Assembly: GCA_026874595.1 (NCBI GenBank)
Contig: CM049311.1
Span: 63,079,453 to 63,143,452 of the forward strand
Length of the DNA stretch: 64,000 bases
Reading direction: 5' to 3'
Origin: Sipunculus nudus
Taxonomy: Eukaryota; Annelida; Sipuncula; Golfingiida; Sipunculidae
Shown here: positions 45,765 to 57,734 of the stretch, piece by piece
How positions within the stretch are numbered: position 1 is the stretch's first letter
How the letters are laid out: every line of letters begins with the position of its first letter
Position numbers and translations under genes: made by a program
The notes under the pieces: model-generated
Seen by the model: only the letters and a program-made list of their open reading frames with translations
What the model was told of the DNA's origin: nothing
Database searches by the model: none

Positions 45765-47984
45765 TGCAAAGAATTGAATACTGAATTCATCTGAAAATGT
45801 ATTCTTTTCTGTCATCACATGCAACTCAAGTGACAGGGTCAAGGATACTTTGGAACAAAGGTTGATTGGATGTTGATTACAGCAGGTACGATAAATATGG
45901 TCATTTCAGCTGAAAGATGTCAATTAGTGCTGTCAGTTCATGAAGTGACATATGAAAAGTCACTAAGTATTAAAGTTATGTTTGTATCAAATATTTTATT
46001 CTCTTTTGCAGAAATGTTCATACTGTTGTATTTTGTCAATAATTGAACAGAAACTCAAGCATCTCTTAGTTATCACAAAGAATGATAGGTGCCTCTTGGT
46101 GGGGCTGGCAGGGGATTTTTCCAGTATACTATTTTACACAGTTTCCAAGGTTCAAACCATTTCTCTCTTCACTTATAAGACTCCTTGCTTCCATGACCAA
46201 TCAAACCTCTTAAAGCTATATTTTCATTGATTTCCGAGTCACTAACAAGACAGTAAGTGCCATAAGATCTCTTGACTTCCATGCATAAACAAAAAAAATA
46301 TACTTTGGGTTATTTCTGCATTATTGGTATGGAAGTTAATTGAGAGCAATGGTTATATCAATTATCGACCCAAACTTTGCAACCAGATCTAAAAAAATAG
46401 GGTTGAATATTAAGAGAAGAATGAAGTATGTCATATGCATGATTTTGGATAAAATATCAATATTTTTATAGGTGTTTATGTTGCACTATAGAAACAACAA
46501 AGAAATTGTATCTTCTGGATAAAAGTATGACCAGACAATTTAACCAATCAAATTATGTCACAGATTACACATTCATAGTTTTTTGTACAAAGAATTTTAA
46601 AGAAATTTATTTATTCAAGAATTTAAGACTAAAGGAATGAATAGTTTTGTTTATAGATTAGCACATTCTATGTTTCTTGAATATTAATAAACTTTAATTG
46701 TTTGAAAGAATTTTAGGTGTATAAAAACTATTCATTCAGCAGATACTGGGATCAATATTTGAATCTGAACTAAATAACATTAATGTTTCTGTTGACTGAC
46801 AAGATAATGCAGGACTCCTGTATGGCCTCTGGTCTTTCCATTTTGAATACTGTGAATTCAAGTCATGACTTATCAGTCATCTAACCCTGCTGAAAATGCT
46901 GAAAGAGATTACAATTAGAAAATGGTTTGATTGTAGGGTCAAAGTGCAAGGTAAAGGGTTAAAAAGGCATTAGGTTATGCAATGCATGATAATAGTCCAT
47001 TAAAAGCATGATATGTTTATGGTAAATGGCACCACAGTTGTTTGTAAATCCACAGAGTTTCTGTGCTTGAAACTTAGTTTTATTCTGTTATTACTGTATT
47101 ACTGTGTGTTATTACTGACAGCTCTCTATATGTAATTCCACTGCACTTTGAGGATTTGGGTGCATGAAAAAAAAGCGTTAATCTGCTCTAAATGTTTCTG
47201 ATACATGTCAGAGGGGATGTTATTTTGCTTAAACAGTAAAACCTTGGCGTTGATGTCACAGGTCAAATGTTGAATATAATGGGTGTATCACTTTCATTTA
47301 AAGGATAGGTCCATATCCTGAAGGTGGCACTGTTAGTTGAAAGTAGAATGATGATGAAGGAAACCATATGAAAAGAATATGTAAATATTAAGCTACCCAG
47401 GTGCTAGTACTAGGAACAATCAAGAAGTGTTAACCCATAGTTATTACACTGGAGCAACCTTCTGAGGTCTGATTGAGATTTCAATATTTTACTTTGGAAG
47501 TACCAGTGTAGACCAAAATGGGACACTTAGGCTCCCACGTTCAAAGCCTTAACCACTAAACTGTGTAACATATTATTTATCCTTTAACAAAGATAAGTAA
47601 AATTACAGGATGAACATTCCTTTACTAGATACCTGTTTCGCATAAAAGTCACCAATTTGCACTCCTGATTGTTAAGGTACACATTACCACAAATGTGTCA
47701 GTTTTATAGGGCCTTCTTAATTTGTTCAGTTTAGAATTGTAATGATTACTGTGCTTTTAAAGTTCATTGCAGGATTTCGCTTAGTAATGTTCAAAGAAGT
47801 ATGAGTATTTTAAGGAAGAATAGGTAAAAAAATACAGGTAGAATTGAATGCTTTTGTTCTTTTAATATATTATATATTGAATGTTATAGAATGGAATAAA
47901 AGACACAGTCTGTGTACATATTTTTGAATATCGAAAATTCATCTATAGCTTTTCATGATAATTTTTAGTGATATATGTATCTAT
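45765..47984. other. Intergenic / possible 3' flank, nothing recognised
   Basis: AT-rich with no supported exon or repeat, apart from a weak tRNA-like head on the minus strand near 47545-47575 (TTTAGTGGTTAAGGC). The 82-codon frame at 45982-46230 shows no domain. Confidence 0.4.
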
Positions 47985-47988
47985 TGCT

Positions 47989-48113
47989 GGTGTGAATATA
48001 TGAAGGTTTAATGAAATGTTGATATGTAATGTGTATATATGTCCATGGAAGGTGTGAATATATGAAGGTTTAATGAAATGTTGATATGTAATGTGTATAT
48101 ATGTCCATTGAAT
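47989..48113. repeat. 62-bp tandem duplication
   Basis: Two nearly identical 62-bp copies, each starting GGTGTGAATATATGAAGG and ending TATATATGTCCAT. Confidence 0.95.
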
Positions 48114-49564
48114 CTGTGCAGGTGTGTTTTTAAGGTAAAAATGTGTTTGTGAATGTTTAAAAATTTATATTGTACCCTTGTGCTTATTGCAGTGCTTAAT
48201 CAATGCAAAATATGTACTGAAATGTACAAAAGATTAAAGTTAGTAACTACTAACAATGTTGTGTTGAAAACACAATGTGTCAATATCACACGTATTTATG
48301 TGTATAATGACTATCAGATGCATCATCTGCACCAATCAAAGTGAATTGTGATTACCATATTGCTAAGGAGCGCATGAACAAATATAAATAGTGTGCAATT
48401 CTCAATACATTTCTGACCAGACATGGGCTCTATAAAATTTATTACTTTAAGTGGTATCTATTGCAATATATGTGCAGCTTTGTAAATTAGAAAAAAAAAT
48501 ATTATGCATCCATACCAGAAAAGACAGGGAATGTACTTTAAGTTTGACTGAAACTCAGTTGTATAATGAGGCTTCAGAAATAACTAATAGAATTTGGATT
48601 AGGTCTTTTTAAGTGACTCTAATTCAGTGACCAAGGGATGGAAAAGTCAAGTTTAAATGCCTGAAAATCTGTTTAAAAGAGTTACAACAGTTGCATGCTT
48701 TGTCCTGCTTTCCTATCCTTAACAAAAATATCAAACTGTTTACCTTGGACTTGACACATTTGGTGTCAGTATATAATACCAGTGTTTGTTTGTTGTTATT
48801 CAGTATTTGTTGTAAAATACAGTCTTAATGTTATATACCACACTGTGTGGGTTTTATTGTAGTCCAGACCTGTGATCAGGTGAATTATAGATGATGGAAA
48901 GATTTTACATATAAAGGACAATACAAGGATTATCAATATTTGATTACACATCTTCATATAACCAATCTGTCCAAGCCACGCTTTCACAAACTTTGATCCA
49001 GCGAGCTGCTTTGGTGTCTGTTTCATGAATAATGAATAGAACAATTGTACCTGTCAAATGACTTACATGAACTTGATAAGTTTACAAAGCTGCCAGAGCA
49101 CCACTGGAGCTAGATCTAGACTGAACATTAAGCATTGCCAGGAAGGCATCAAGGATTTGACCGGTCAAATAAAGCCAAGTAAACCTCTTCCAGTTCTGGT
49201 GCACATGTGTTATTATTCAGATGGAGCGTGAACAGTGTATTTTCTACATTTTGTTAATTGTATTTCATTGGGAGTTGTAATTTTGGCAGGGAACAACTGC
49301 GGGATTGTTCATTATTCATGATATACGGTAGATGCCAGAGCAGCTGAGTGGATAAAGGTCTGTGAAAGCGTGGCTGCCACAGACATGGTAGTATGAAGAT
49401 GGGAGTACAGTGAGAAAGCAGAGGTGTTGTTGGAACAGCTGACAAGGTGGTAACTCCAACCAGTGTGTCATGTCAGTTTACTGATTTAAAAAATAAGGCT
49501 TAAATATGAGCATTCCAAGACTTATAAACAGACAGTGTAGGTATAATTACTAAAAGAGTAATCG
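48114..49564. other. Intergenic, nothing recognised
   Basis: No coding frame, RNA or repeat that I can support. Confidence 0.4.
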
Positions 49565-49975
49565 TTGTTTAATAGAACCTTATATTTTGTCCCAGAGAAG
49601 GCATTTTTAGGAAAAAGCACAAACGTTTTTATATGTAATTCTTACCTCTGCCAAGGAAGTTATGGTTTTTTGCAGGCATTAGTTCGTTAGTCTGTTTGTA
49701 AGCAACATAACTCAAAAAGTTGTTAATGGATATTGATCACATAATCTGAGTAGCTCAACAATGTTACGAGGAAAAATTGTTCAAATTTTGGGGGTGATCG
49801 GATAACCATCTTGATCCAGGAATTTTTAAAAGAAAAAAATGCTACATTTCTAATAATTCTATATAACAGAGGTACATGCGCACTCTGATTGGTTATCTAG
49901 TTTTTTTAAATAGAACCTTGTATTTTGTCACAGAGAAGGCATTTCCAGGAAAAGCACAAAGCTTTCTGTATGTAT
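49565..49975. mobile_element. Repeat insertion flanked by ~66-bp direct repeats
   Basis: AGAACCTTATATTTTGTCCC...AGAGAAGGCATTTTTAGG (49576-49640) recurs at 49912-49975 with roughly 85% identity. Between them is CTCTGCCAAGGAAGTTATGG ... AACATAACTCAAAAAGTTGT. I recall that motif as a widespread invertebrate dispersed repeat (CCAAGGAGGTTATG...AACTCAAAAAGTTATG). Confidence 0.6.
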
Positions 49976-50670
49976 TAAATATAACTGTAATTTTATATGT
50001 TTATTCAAAGTGGTGCTGTTTTCTGGCGTAGAATGAAAATAAAAGAATACATTATGTGTATATTCTGTTTTAATAAAATATGTGTGTGGCTAAATACCTG
50101 AATGATTGTATAATTAAATTTTTTTATTGAAAGCCCGCTGTTTTTGTTCTGTGTTTGGTAAATACAACCAAGCTTTGTTTGAAATGTCTTAATATTCCCA
50201 TTATATTATAGATATGTATATATATATATTGAATCATGTAAAGGAATTAAGCATTGGACCTCTCTCACTAAACTAGTGCCACCTATCGGCCAAGAATATT
50301 CATGAATGTTCGAGGAAGATATTTTATATTTAGTTAAATTTTCAACTGTACTACATAGTTAAAATTAACCAGTTTCATATTTCTTTAATATTTTTATTAT
50401 ATCAATAAAAAATGACTTAAAAAGTAGAAAAAAATTACAGGATCAGCCACACTCAAAAAGAACACTAAAGAGGGATATTTTAGGGTTGAGTGTATTGTGT
50501 TTATCATGAATCCTTTGTTGCATGGCATCCAAATATGATTGCAGAAAGATGCGGTATGAAGATCAGTTTCACAGGTCAATTATACACTTGTTATCATTAA
50601 AGTGAATTTTCAAAAGTAAAAATGATTTAATTCGGCTTTGTATCTGTTATTACTATGCCAATGTTTTTTT
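49976..50670. other. Intergenic, nothing recognised
   Basis: AT-rich, with a short TA tract near 50217. Confidence 0.4.
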
Positions 50671-50870
50671 TAACTTGGATGACCAAGTTAACTGAGCTAT
50701 AGTGATCAATCAGTAAGTGTCCGTCCTCTGTTTGTCCGTCTGTTGGACTGGCACGTTTTGACACCGCTGAACTTACGAATATGAAATTTGCTATAATTTT
50801 GGGTGTCCCTCAGATCTCCTACCGAACCTAAAATTAGTTCACTAGATTTTTCATTACTAGTGGTATACTG
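50671..50870 (+). mobile_element. Element B-like 5' end, variant hairpin
   Basis: Begins in a T run, then AACTTGG-ATGA-CCAAGTT (perfect 7-bp hairpin), CTGAGCTATAGTGATCA and GTCCGTC words, then GGCACGTTTTGACACCGCTG. This is the same layout as element B heads with a different stem. The 3' end is not found. Confidence 0.55.
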
Positions 50871-52785
50871 TTAATTCTAACATGCAACTTGCGGGTTTTA
50901 ATTTGTACGCAAAATTAGACCATTCAGCGGCCATTAAAATATACCTTCCAAAGCAGAAGCTGGTTGAACGCTCTGGGATGACCGCGCCCTCATTCGCAAA
51001 TTGCAGGGGTTCATCAAGTTGTCAAATCATTAAAAAATCGACTATTCCAGTTTTTATTAACATTTTCCTGTTATTATATCATTGTACTTTATGGCGCATG
51101 TTTATGCAGATCAATATTAATCATAATTTCATCAAGTATAAGTTTTTGATCCTATGACATGTTTGGGGCTCACGTTGGATAAAAATATTCTATATACGCG
51201 TATCAAGAGTGCTCACTTGTAGAAGTGTGTAATTCAAGGCCGAAGCCACGAACTATTAAGGGGGGGGGGTTCGGCAAAGGCAGTTACATATACATAGAAC
51301 AGATATATGTTTTAATTCGAATAAGAAATATCAGTTGTACAAGACGAATAAATAAAAAAATTGAAAATTGGCACAAGCAAACATGTTGAAATGTAGAATT
51401 ATCAATAAACAATACATTAATAACGGTCCTGCATGTACAGTGCTTTGTATTGAAATGTATCCCAGTTCTGCGGAAACAGGTGACCGGAATTTCATGACTA
51501 TGTTTTAGAAAATATAAACATTACTAGACTAAGTAAAATTCCGGGTGACGGGAAAGTACTGGACCCCCCCCCCCGTGCCCTCCCCCCCCCTGGGCTACCA
51601 CCCAATTGTAACCTACCTTGAGATATGTTAATGCTACTGAACAGAAAAAAAATCCATTTCGACGAAGCTAAATGGCAGGCTGTCAAGTTACACTTTTCCT
51701 GTTTTCCCCTACTTTCTTGGTCCCAGAACTATTTTCCAACCTTTTCTTGAAAGTTCCTATACTTACTTCTACTTTTTTTGTTTTTGCCCTGTAATATACA
51801 GTGTCCAAATGCTGTGAACCGCTGGCACAGTGGTTTTGTCATGTGAAACCAGTTACACTGCAGAGCTCCAAAAAGTCGTGACAGCAAATGGCCTTTTATT
51901 TAAACATAGCCTGCTCCGGACTCGTACTTATTGTAATTAATCACAGATAGATATCGCTAGCTGGTGGAAAAGTTCAGTACTTTCAGATTTTCATTTAGTT
52001 GGGAAACAGATGGATCGCTCATTTTCTTGATTGACCTATTTTGGGTCCGAAATAAATGCACATAATCGAAGCCTGTGAAGCAAAAGACGGATGAGTTTAA
52101 ACAGTAAAACACTGTTTCATGATTTTATTGATGTACACAATCCTTGATTTGTTGTGGTACAATGTATAAAGGCTTCGTAATAATATAACTGTGATTTTCA
52201 TCATTTAATTATATATATATATATATACTGTCAACTTGATTCAGTGTCCTTTTAAGTTCATTGCGTATCCATATATTACGTTTCTGCATGCATCAGTATT
52301 CGGGCATTTATGAAAGATAAGTCAATATTAAGTCCATTATATTTCAATTGAAAGTTCTCATTGTACAGAAAACAAATAATGTGACAATTTTCCTTAAATA
52401 TATTTAAAAGTAATGTATCTAACTGTCCAAAAGAATGTTCTTTATTATAATGTCATAAGCTTATCTTTTGCGAAGATATGAAGGAAATACACAATGGAGA
52501 CAAACAAAAATGGTTTGCATTATCACTGGCAATTAAAGTAAGTGCATTCGTTCTTCATTATCACTTTCCACTTCCATCCATGAAACATATAGAGACAGGC
52601 GTATATGTATGCTACACAGAACATGCAATAACTGTACCAAATTATGCTTAAAGACTGAAACTGTCACTGCTTATGGTTTTTGGTTTTCTGCTGAACACGT
52701 AATAGGATGAATCAACTACCGGTGAAACTCTTGGTGACAATATAACGTCGACATTAGCTATATGAAAGGTTTGATCACATTATAT
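50871..52785. other. Intergenic, with poly-G/C tracts
   Basis: G run at ~51261-51270 and C runs at ~51567-51590. A (TA)n lies at ~52209-52227. No gene is supported; the minus-strand frame 51498-51686 is a translation of the G-rich tract. Confidence 0.5.
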
Positions 52786-52789
52786 ATCG

Positions 52790-53055
52790 AACGTCAAAAT
52801 ATAATGAAACTCTGGATGGCTTGGCAACTCCGACGTCAAATATAATGAAACTCTTGATGATTTGGAAAATCCGACGTCAACTATAATGAAAATCGATGAC
52901 GTCATAACTGCGACATCAAATATATCATAGATATAGAAAAGTTTTCTATGCCGATGAAAATAATAAAACACCCTTTAACGCCATAGCCCCGACGTCAGTT
53001 ATAATAAAACTAAAGATGATGTCGTCACTCCGTCGTTAAATATAATGAAAGCTGT
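52790..53055. repeat. Imperfect ~40-bp repeat with GACGTCA motifs
   Basis: Six to seven diverged units around CCGACGTCAAATATAATGAA. One holds the perfect palindrome TGACGTCA (52897-52904), the CREB/ATF site consensus. Confidence 0.8.
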
Positions 53056-53805
53056 ATCGGAATTCGCCACCAGAGGTCACTCTGGCGTGTTTTCGTTCAT
53101 ATTCTTTTTTTTTTTTTGTTTGACTGTAATTTGATTACCATGATTGAAAGACCATGTAACCTGTATCACCGCTCCAATTCCCCGATCACATGACTTGAGG
53201 CGATTCCAATATAAACAGAAAAATTGAGGGAAATGTGTGGTAAAAATGCAGTGTTTCACGATGTCACAGAGACCACGCTCTTCATACGATAGACCTTTAA
53301 CGCATTGTTACATCATCCATTCTTAGAGCTGTGTTGGGTTTGTGGCTTAAGTTTATGAAAAAAGCCACATGACCTGTACATAATTATTTCGACATAGAAA
53401 ATAAATGGAAATAAGAAATCCTGATTGTTGAGTTTGGTCCTTTCACTCCAGTTTATTTACCCAAAAATAGACAATTCATCAACTGTTCATCCGTAAGATC
53501 TCCGGGCATGGTAGTCGACGCAAAATAATAATCCTTTGAACGACCTCTTCAAGCGTCTTCAAGTTTTATGCAGAAAGTTTAGGTTAAGGAAAATATTTAA
53601 TTTCCAGGTCAACTGCCCGTGTTAAACCTTTTTAAATATCCGTATGACTGGCGTTTATCACGAACCAAAATCGGTCATGTGATCTACCATCTCAATGGAA
53701 TACATCAGAACATGCTTGATGCAGTGTAGAGAGACACATGGATGAGAAAACAGAACTACGACTGGTTACACGTTAGGTGGCGTTTATAGGGCTGATAAAT
53801 AACGG

Positions 53806-54320
53806 TCATTTGCCTGACCGACTGTTCATCATTTTTCCAACTATGACTTTCTGTATAGCTTGTTTGAACTTTTGTGAGGAACTTCCTCGGCGCTGCCTTG
53901 AATTCAAATAAATTTTCTTTCGTTTATAATCATGGTACAGTTCTTTGAACATGTCCGTTATCGCTTTCACTTGAGATCCGTCATAAGCAGACACTTCATG
54001 AAATTCGCATTCAAACTCCTCGGCCAAGTTGTGACCTTTGAACTTTGACACTTGCCGGATATGACTTAAATCTGACTTGTTCCCTACCACCATCATGGAA
54101 TAGTCGGTGGATTTTCTGGCATCCTCTACTTGTTGTTTTACCCTGGTGAGCATACTGTAACTGCGCCAGTCTGTTATAGAATAAACAAAAACGAAACAGT
54201 CTCCCCATAATGCATAGCTTTCCTTCAGTCCTCCCAATAACCCGTAATCCCCGGCGGTGTCGAGGACCTCAATTTTGACATCCTCATCGTCAACGTGCAG
54301 GGTGTGCTCGTAGATGTTCT
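53806..54320 (-). CDS. RERG-like GTPase last coding exon
   Basis: Acceptor ATATTCCAG. It encodes ENIYEHTLHVDDEDVKIEVL, then DTAGDYGLLGGLKESYALWG, NKSDLSHIRQVS and the basic C-terminal tail. The stop codon is at 53806-53808. It extends upstream of the first internal ATG (54237) to the acceptor. Confidence 0.9.
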
Positions 54321-54856
54321 CTGGAATATGATATGAAGGGGTATTATTAAATTAAAATCTCTACAAAACACATTGAAGTATATATATTAATTTAAAATAA
54401 TATAATACTGTATCAAACGAATCAGTTACATAATTTAATACAATATAAGAATATTTGAATAAAACTGGAAAAAGAAAGAATCACAGAGGTCAAGGAATAG
54501 AGCACCAAAAGGGTATATTTGCGCTTGGAAAAATATATAGTTGCTATATATATAATCCTTGGACATTTAATTTACCGTGCAATAGTTTTATAAAATCTTT
54601 GCTTTGTCATTATTTAGATATAGATGTAAACCTAGTTCAGTCTGAATTTGCTCTCCGGGCACTATACGAGATGTTGCGGACAATGGAAATACATACGAAC
54701 ATCTTACCCAAGGAGTTTCAGTTGGTTCAATTCAATATAATTAGATTGCATTTCCCCCAGAATGCATGCATGAAGTACTATTTACTTGAATTATCGTACC
54801 TAATGTTGGACAGTACTCTCCAATGAATCGTTTCGTCAGCAGGCGGGTCGTCAAAG
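53806..54856 (-). CDS. RERG-like Ras-family small GTPase (3' exons, partial)
   Basis: Exons 54856-54800 and 54320-53806 join in phase and give ~189 residues ending in TGA at 53806. The first encodes ALTTRLLTKRFIGEYCPTLE, which closely follows RERG (FLTKRFIWEYDPTLE). The second has a switch II DTAG followed by DYG, then the guanine-specificity motif NKSDL and SAYDG (the SAK-type motif). The C-terminus RRGSSSQKFKQAIQKVIVG resembles the end of RERG, and like RERG it has no CAAX prenylation box. RERG-type proteins are cytosolic GTP-binding proteins. In most Ras proteins the residue after DTAG is the catalytic Gln (Q61); here it is Asp, which suggests altered GTP hydrolysis. The P-loop exon (GxxGVGKS) was not found between 54857 and the window end. 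RASL11/12-type relatives are the alternative assignment. Confidence 0.85.
54800..54856 (-). CDS. RERG-like GTPase internal exon
   Basis: 57 bases, acceptor TTTTGTGATTGTAG, donor TTAG|GTACGA. It encodes the region just after the P-loop through the effector loop. It enters and leaves in phase 1. Confidence 0.82.
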
Positions 54857-55034
54857 CTACAATCACAAAATACCACTATAACATTTCCAGTGAAACTACA
54901 GATTATTACATTGATGGCGTCTTTAATTTCTCACACTTGATATTTTCGAAATTGCATTCATAAAATTTAAAATGGTAAATATGTTTTTAAACACACAATG
55001 ACATACATTTCACTTTTCGTGCTTGTAATATATC

Positions 55035-55080
55035 CAGGCCATCCTTAAAAAGTTCTGTGTTGGGGCTAACCCGGCCGGTC
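55035..55080. repeat. Inverted repeat arm, left
   Basis: GGCCATCCTTAAAAAGTTCT, then GTGTTGGGGCTAAC. It is the inverted counterpart of 57349-57388. Confidence 0.85.
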
Positions 55081-55479
55081 GTGATTTTTGGCTGCGGCTG
55101 GAATTTTTTTTTTTTGACATATCTGCAAATTAATATTTTTATATGATCTGCCGCAAGCACCTGGGCCCGTAAAAATCTGCCTTTATGTGCTAGAAAAATA
55201 GTCCTTCTATTACATTTTTAGATGCACTTAATTTCCATAATGAAAGGTATTACCCAACGTCGCCGATCGTTTAATTTGAGCCCTAACAATTAGTCAGGTT
55301 GTGCCTATATATATACACGTGGAACGATCGCTACACTCGTGCGCGAGAGTAGAAAAACTGCCGGGAAACCGCCATCAAATTTCGTTGTTCTGGCGAAACA
55401 GGCTGAAAAAAAATATTGAGCAATTAGAAATGGTTCTTATTTGATTTCAAATAAAGCGGAAGCTTACCGCTGTCGCATT

Positions 55480-55760
55480 AACTGATTAAATGAAAGTTCT
55501 CTCGACATTCATACTGTCAACTGACCAATGCTGGCATTTAAACCATGTGACACGTTGATTTGCATAAACACGTGCCTGGCCAACGCAAACGTTCTTGTGA
55601 TTGGCGGAGCGGTCACGCGTCATAGCCAGAGAGCCAATAAGAGGTCCGTAGTAAAAGTTCACCCCATATGACTTCATTCATCACTATTTTGGCGGGAAAA
55701 TGTTCACTGACATCGTGTCGCTTACGCTGGTTATAATTTTTCAGCAACACTCACGGTGGC
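55480..55760 (-). mobile_element. Partial copy related to the 18980-20741 transposon
   Basis: The minus strand contains TGAATGAAGTCA, ATTGGCTCTCTGGCTAT and CCAATCACA in the same order and spacing as 19913-20003. It is therefore a diverged, inverted partial copy. The ends are not resolved. Confidence 0.5.
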
Positions 55761-56444
55761 ACCGTGAGTAGGCCTATATCAAGCAAATGAAGCGGGCCTA
55801 TTTAATGGAATCTGCAACTGACGATGTGTAACGCACGATCTCCAAAAATCAGATGTTTGGTATTACAAGAATTGCGTGATTTCGTCAGTTCTGTGGCGAT
55901 CATGACAGGGTTTTGCGAGGTGTCTGACGCATCTTTTCTACCGGCCACAGCTGATCAGAACAGGCATAACATATAAGCGACTGTCTTTTTTTTGGTTGTG
56001 TTTCTTTTTAACTGCCTTTGTAAATTTATTTCATTTTACTAATAGCTTTTATAATTAACAGATATTTCCTGACCGTACGGCATTTCTTGTTTAGACGTAG
56101 ACGAGATAGAGATCAACATTGCTCGCTCAGTCATTAATTACAGAAAAATACTAGAATATCAGCAAAAGCTGACAAAAGCCCTCAGCCAAAAGAGGAGTAT
56201 TTACGGGTGGTAACAGAAACAAGTATTCATGTAATATTTGTTCTCACATGGATGTATATCTGTACATATGTCTTTTGTTCAAGTTGTGAATTGGAACTAG
56301 AGAGGTATGAACTTTGTAAGTCTGGCCCCAGTCTTTGTGAGTCATGCAGCACTTACGAGATCATCAAGGCCAATGACCATTCCATATTCCAAAACAATCC
56401 ATCCAGTGGTTCCTTAGAAATAAGCTCCTAAGTTTTTTTCTATT

Positions 56445-56720
56445 ATAAGCTCTGTGACCTTGGGTCATCCATCTTGGAACTTGACCGAGATTTTGTTGAT
56501 ATGTATCAGCACCAAAGAAATGAAATTTCTGTGTTGAATACTTTTGGAGATATCCTCCTCACATGGTAAATGTTAACACACGCCGGTTATTTTCTATAAT
56601 TCGCTCTAAAACGTCGAGAAATAAGTCAAGGTCACCCATCTTCGAACTTGACCAAGATTTTGTTTGTATATACATCAACACCGAAGAAATAAAATTCCTA
56701 ATCAGGGTACCGACATCCAA
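56445..56720. repeat. ~175-bp tandem pair
   Basis: GGTCATCCATCTTGGAACTT...GATTTTGTTGATATGTATC is repeated as GGTCACCCATCTTCGAACTT...GATTTTGTTTGTATATAC, each followed by CACCRAAGAAAT. Confidence 0.75.
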
Positions 56721-56949
56721 TATATGGTTTCATCTTTCAAAAAGTACAGTTTTACATATATTTATATAAACATTTTATATATTCTACTACCTTATTAGGC
56801 ATTGACTATTACTAAAGAGTTCATTTATTACCGTCCTTCTTTATTATACCTCTTCACTTGCAAAGGAAATCTCAAACTGCACTCATTCCTACAATGCTGG
56901 CACTCGCATACAACACAAAATAAAATTGTCTGCAAATTCATGTGAGATC

Positions 56950-57085
56950 CAGAACAAGGCTTACAGGCCTAATGCGAACCTGGGCAGTGGGATATACATC
57001 AGTTATAAGGCTTCCATGATAACATGCTTGACCATTATTGGAAAAGTACTTGATAACTTTTCAAATACGTGAATGTTTGACATGT
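56950..57085 (-). mobile_element. Element A 3' end, inverted orientation
   Basis: ACAAGGCTTACAGGCCTAAT, then GCGAACCTGGGCA, is the reverse complement of element A's terminal sequence. Homology (AATGGTCCA/ATTATTGG region, TTTTCAAG) extends ~130 bp to the right. The rest of the element is absent. Confidence 0.65.
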
Positions 57086-57348
57086 ACATGTTCAAAGCAT
57101 GTACTAAAACATTTTAAGCCCAAGTACAGGATTTTAAGCCTGTAATAAAACACAAAATCTGTTCAGAGATACCTTGTTGTGCATGTTTCAATGGTATCGA
57201 GGCAAGGAATGAATGGAGTACGGGTATGTAATTTGACATAAACCTCGCATATGCTAATATCCGGTAAAAAAAGGTGTAGTAAACTCCAGATCCTCCTTTA
57301 AAAAAAAATATTTTTTTTCCTCCCTACCTGATGACTTTTTTTGGACCA

Positions 57349-57388
57349 ATGTTAGCCCCAACACAGAAATTTTTAAGGATGGCCCCAT
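57349..57388. repeat. Inverted repeat arm, right
   Basis: GTTAGCCCCAACACAGAAAT, then TTTTAAGGATGGCCCC: ~34 of 36 bases complementary to the left arm, 2.3 kb away. Confidence 0.85.
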
Positions 57389-57734
57389 TTAGGGATTTAA
57401 GAAGAGAATTAGGAAGTCTCGAAGAATTAAAAAAACAACAATGTACAAATTTTCAAGAAATTAATTTAAGGTGGAAGTTATTTGTATGCCTGGACGGGAA
57501 ATTCAGCATTTAATTTTGTGTATGGCCACACATGAAAAAATGACCGGTAAGAAAAATGTGTTATAGAGACTGAAGGAGCATACAGGGGCGGATTAACACC
57601 CCCCCCCCCCAACCCCCGCCTTCGGGAACTATATCACGCTTAATACCGAAAAAAAATTAAGAATAACTCTATATAACACCTCTCAAGGTGTTGCGCCCGA
57701 GGATATAGCTTTTATCAATCAGACTTAAAGGCCT

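Noticed and set aside
46740-50130. Long 3' UTR of the ankyrin gene
   Set aside because: It would have to read through element A. No sequence evidence links it to the transcript.
54455-54826. 123-codon plus-strand open frame
   Set aside because: It overlaps the confirmed minus-strand GTPase exon and adjoining intron; no domain is seen.
55440-55500. Candidate first exon of the GTPase gene (ATGCGACAGCG|GTAAGC on minus)
   Set aside because: The donor is plausible but the sequence lacks the GxxGxGKS P-loop and the phase does not fit the 54856 acceptor.
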